Source: Nitrospira sp. | Lineage (GTDB): Bacteria > Nitrospirota > Nitrospiria > Nitrospirales > Nitrospiraceae | Length of the DNA stretch: 64,000 nt | Assembly (NCBI GenBank): GCA_024998625.1 | Contig: JACOEL010000020.1 | Location: 26,901-90,900, forward strand | Reading direction: 5' to 3' | In this document: positions 61,894 through 64,000 of the stretch, piece by piece | How the letters are laid out: each line of letters begins with the position of its first letter | Position numbering within the stretch: position 1 is the stretch's first letter | Made by a program: the position numbers and the translations under genes | The notes under the pieces: model-generated | Seen by the model: the letters and a program-made list of their open reading frames with translations, nothing else | What the model was told of the DNA's origin: nothing | Databases searched by the model: none

Positions 61894-63448
61894 AACGCCG
61901 TCCGTGGCTCGCCCCTCCCCGCCACATGTGACCACAGTGTGTTTCACGACGCAGGATCTTGCCCAGTTCAGCGCAGCCAGCGGGGATAGAAACCCCCTGC
62001 ATCTCTCCGAAGAATATGCGCGAGCCACACCTTACGGCGAGCCCGTGGTATTCGGCATGCTTGGCGTGCTGGCGGCCCTCGGCCATCTCGCCGACCGCCA
62101 CGATCGGCTCCTGCAACGCCTCTCGGTCGAGTTTCGCAATCCTCTCACCGTCGGCGTTCCGTATCGCCTGGTGGCTCTCGAAACCTCGGCAGAACGGGCG
62201 TGCGTAAAACTCTATGACGGCACGCGCCTGATGCTGAAGGCGACGTTCATATTTGTTCCTGGGCGTGAGAAGACGCGTGACGCGCACGTTCCTGAAGCGG
62301 CCTCTTTCACGGAAGCAGTGGATCGGAAGAAGGAGGACCTTCCGGCAGGCACTCGCGTGGCCGGCGTATACGGGCCGGCAACCAGCGAATTGGCACAGAT
62401 GACCACTCGCTGGAGACTCTCCGAAAAAGGCGTCACCGCGATGCAGATCGCGGCGATGCTGTGGGCCAGCTTTGTCGTCGGGATGGAGCTTCCCGGCAAG
62501 CGCGCCGTCTTCTGGCGGTTGGAACTCACCTTGAACCCTGAGGCCCCACAGGACACTCCCCTTTCCTACGACGTGACGGTTCAAGACTTCGACGAACGAT
62601 TTGATCTCTTGCACAGCGCTGGCACTCTCTCCGCAGCCGGCACCCATTGTGCGACGGCCAACATGTGGGCTTTTGTACGGCAGGATTCTCCGCAGCCCTC
62701 CCTTCTGCGGCTCACCGATCTGATACCAAGATCAGGCCGGCTAAAAGGGAAGGTCGCGTTAGTCATCGGTGGAAGCCGTGGGCTCGGTGCGGCAATCACT
62801 CAAGCGCTGGCTTCGCAGGGCTGCACCGTATTTTTGAACTACCATCAATGCAGGGCGGAGGCGGAAAAGATTCGGGCGAGCCTTGGAGACGCTTCCAGAC
62901 TCATTGAATTGGCTCAGGGGGATGCATCGGAAATCGAATGGTGCCGAACCTTACGGCAGAGAATTGTCGAGCGATACGGTGGACTGGATCTGCTCATAGG
63001 AAATGCATCGCCGCCCATTCGCCCGCTGTCGTTCGTGCCTGAAAAGGTCGCGCAGTTCCAGAGCTTCCTCGCGCAGAGTGTCGCGCTGGCCGGCATACCC
63101 ATGGCCACGTTTCTTAATGACTTGGCCGAACGCTCCGGCTGGAATGTGCTTGTCTCTTCGGCATTTGTGAAAGATCATCCTGCGGAATGGCCCCATTATG
63201 TCACTGCGAAATGTGCGACCGAGGGCCTGGCACAGTGGGCAGCGGTTCAGTATCCAAAGGTCCATACCCTTATCGTCAGACCACCAAAATTGTTGACGGA
63301 TCAAACCAACACCACTGTGGGACGACAGGGAGCCATGGAGGTCGAACGAGCCGCCGCTGCGATCGTTACACGGATCGCCTACCCCGAATCAGCACCCACC
63401 GGAGAGATACTTGAGACGTTTGAGCTGAATCCTGAGGCTTCGCGATGA
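61880..63448 (+). CDS. MaoC-like dehydratase / SDR reductase fusion
   Basis: A 522-aa two-function protein. The N-terminal MaoC-type hot-dog domain (about 10-120) contains SGDRNPLHLSEEYA, the hydratase D/H site. A second, weaker hot-dog half (about 170-280) follows. The C-terminal short-chain dehydrogenase (about 290-520) has GGSRGLG (297-303), NAS, and the catalytic Y440-x3-K444. This pairs a dehydratase and a ketoreductase in one chain, as in beta-carbon processing of acyl chains on ACP or CoA. ACP downstream supports acyl-ACP chemistry. ATG 61880 lies within the end of the FkbH gene. Confidence 0.85.
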   Translation: MAPAETPSVARPSPPHVTTVCFTTQDLAQFSAASGDRNPLHLSEEYARATPYGEPVVFGMLGVLAALGHLADRHDRLLQRLSVEFRNPLTVGVPYRLVALETSAERACVKLYDGTRLMLKATFIFVPGREKTRDAHVPEAASFTEAVDRKKEDLPAGTRVAGVYGPATSELAQMTTRWRLSEKGVTAMQIAAMLWASFVVGMELPGKRAVFWRLELTLNPEAPQDTPLSYDVTVQDFDERFDLLHSAGTLSAAGTHCATANMWAFVRQDSPQPSLLRLTDLIPRSGRLKGKVALVIGGSRGLGAAITQALASQGCTVFLNYHQCRAEAEKIRASLGDASRLIELAQGDASEIEWCRTLRQRIVERYGGLDLLIGNASPPIRPLSFVPEKVAQFQSFLAQSVALAGIPMATFLNDLAERSGWNVLVSSAFVKDHPAEWPHYVTAKCATEGLAQWAAVQYPKVHTLIVRPPKLLTDQTNTTVGRQGAMEVERAAAAIVTRIAYPESAPTGEILETFELNPEASR

Positions 63449-63599
63449 ACCTCCGGAACCATTGTGCGACGAAGCAGATCGGCCTCCTGCTGCGGCTTCC
63501 TGAAGCAGCGTCACAGAAGCCGGGGGTACGGGAAGATGGCTTCCCAGCGACGACATGATGATGGACATGTGCCTACACCACTGAGAGTTGGAGGAAAGA

Positions 63600-63836
63600 A
63601 TGGGGTTGCACGATCGACTTGAAGAAGTGTTTCGCCAGGTGTTCGACAATGAGGCCCTCACGTTGACCAATGAGATGACGGCACCCGATATCGAAGGCTG
63701 GGACTCCGTAGCCCATATCAATCTGATGTTCGGCATCGAACAGGCATTCGGAGTTCGGTTCAAGGGCAATGAGTTGGCCGACATGAAGAATATCGGCGAA
63801 CTCAAGCAGTTCCTGACCGGTAAGGGCGCCAGCTAA
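63600..63836 (+). CDS. Acyl carrier protein
   Basis: 78 aa from ATG 63600, with TTGGAGGAAAG just upstream. A four-helix ACP with the phosphopantetheine site GWDSVAHINL (S36). The acidic character is modest. It is the probable carrier for the glyceryl or acyl unit handled by the FkbH-like and MaoC-SDR proteins of the same cluster, as opposed to the fatty-acid synthesis ACP, whose site is DSL. Confidence 0.9.
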   Translation: MGLHDRLEEVFRQVFDNEALTLTNEMTAPDIEGWDSVAHINLMFGIEQAFGVRFKGNELADMKNIGELKQFLTGKGAS

Positions 63837-63950
63837 CCCACCCCCTGGCTGCCCGGATATCGGCCGCTTCACGGACGCGATATCCCAGGCCTCCTTCGCC
63901 ACGGGTCGATCAACGAACGAAGCAACAGGAACTTTCGCGATCTGATTTAG

Positions 63951-64000
63951 ATGAGCACCACCGCTGTCAGTGTCACCGGTCTCTCCAAGCGCTATCGCCT
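63951..64000 (+). CDS. ABC transporter ATPase, start only (cut by window end)
   Basis: ATG 63951 opens a frame to the window edge, 16 codons, MSTTAVSVTGLSKRYR. The VxGLSKRYR pattern is the first strand of ABC ATPases, particularly of polysaccharide or O-antigen exporters. It lies 114 bases after the ACP gene on the same strand. Too short for certainty. Confidence 0.55.
   Translation, partial: MSTTAVSVTGLSKRYR

Noticed and set aside
1..64000. CRISPR arrays, rRNA and tRNA genes, full insertion sequences with transposase
   Set aside because: None recognised on reading; no regularly spaced repeats, no tRNA cloverleaf candidates and no transposase-like protein.

Overview
The window looks like a chromosomal segment of a Nitrospira-type bacterium (Nitrospirota). 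The assignment rests on gene content: two paralogous, very long cytochrome bd-like oxidase subunits linked to membrane-bound c-type cytochromes, an NXR-gamma-like heme protein (cytochrome c plus ethylbenzene-dehydrogenase-type heme-b domain), a giant multicopper oxidase, small copper proteins, and a yajC-secD-secF block behind tgt and argS. No rRNA, tRNA or CRISPR array was recognised. All functional calls are from reading the sequence; no database search was possible.

Layout. 1-6523: a cut-off HExxH protein (- strand), a seven-bladed WD40 protein (+), and a Cache-HAMP-triple-PAS histidine kinase overlapping an NtrC-type response regulator whose sigma54-ATPase core has lost key residues. 6598-14214 (- strand): secF, secD, yajC, tgt, argS, a GT9 glycosyltransferase and mobA. 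14307-20905 (- strand, closed by a strong terminator): the first respiratory operon. In transcription order it holds two very small one-helix membrane proteins (38 and 40 aa), the bd-like oxidase, a membrane cytochrome c with one degenerate heme site, a membrane monoheme cytochrome c, and a diheme c / heme-b fusion. 21007-21111: a 34-aa one-helix ORF on the + strand. 21065-29359 (- strand): the second respiratory cluster, with a methyltransferase, a DUF420 protein, a tandem PCP_red-domain protein, two unassigned membrane proteins, the second bd-like oxidase, a DUF3047 protein and two FGE/SUMF1-fold proteins that lack the FGE cysteines. 29642-39594 (- strand): a copper-protein region with three cupredoxin plus carboxypeptidase-regulatory-like fusions, a HEAT-repeat protein, a LolA-like protein and a 1621-aa multicopper oxidase.

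39948-42886 (+): a KimA-like K+ transporter and an Ig/PKD exoprotein. 42887-43179 holds two tiny inverted-repeat elements four bases apart, followed by an AT-richer accessory gene (DUF5677-like) and an AbrB/Doc toxin-antitoxin pair. 45174-47192: a HExxH protein and a zinc-ribbon protein. 47513-48976: an RqcH/NFACT protein.

49027-56076 (+) reads as a self-contained regulatory circuit. A GAF-GAF sigma54 activator has the same 18-bp palindrome at its own start and just after its stop. The second copy lies about 130 bp upstream of a GG-N10-GC sigma54 promoter, which precedes five genes joined by four-base overlaps: an unknown protein, a DevC-type permease, a DevA-type ATPase, a DevB-type fusion protein and a TolC-type outer-membrane factor. 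After it come a TPR protein, a DUF1080-like protein, an RRM RNA-binding protein with its own terminator, and at 59152-64000 a surface-glycan or lipid decoration cluster: serine acetyltransferase, FkbH-type HAD enzyme, MaoC-SDR fusion, acyl carrier protein and the start of an ABC exporter ATPase.

The strongest candidates for undescribed biology are the tiny membrane ORFs heading the oxidase operon with their shared inverted-repeat control region, the second oxidase cluster with its tetrapyrrole-related neighbours, the apparently reordered copper motifs of the giant oxidase, and the palindrome-flanked sigma54/exporter circuit.
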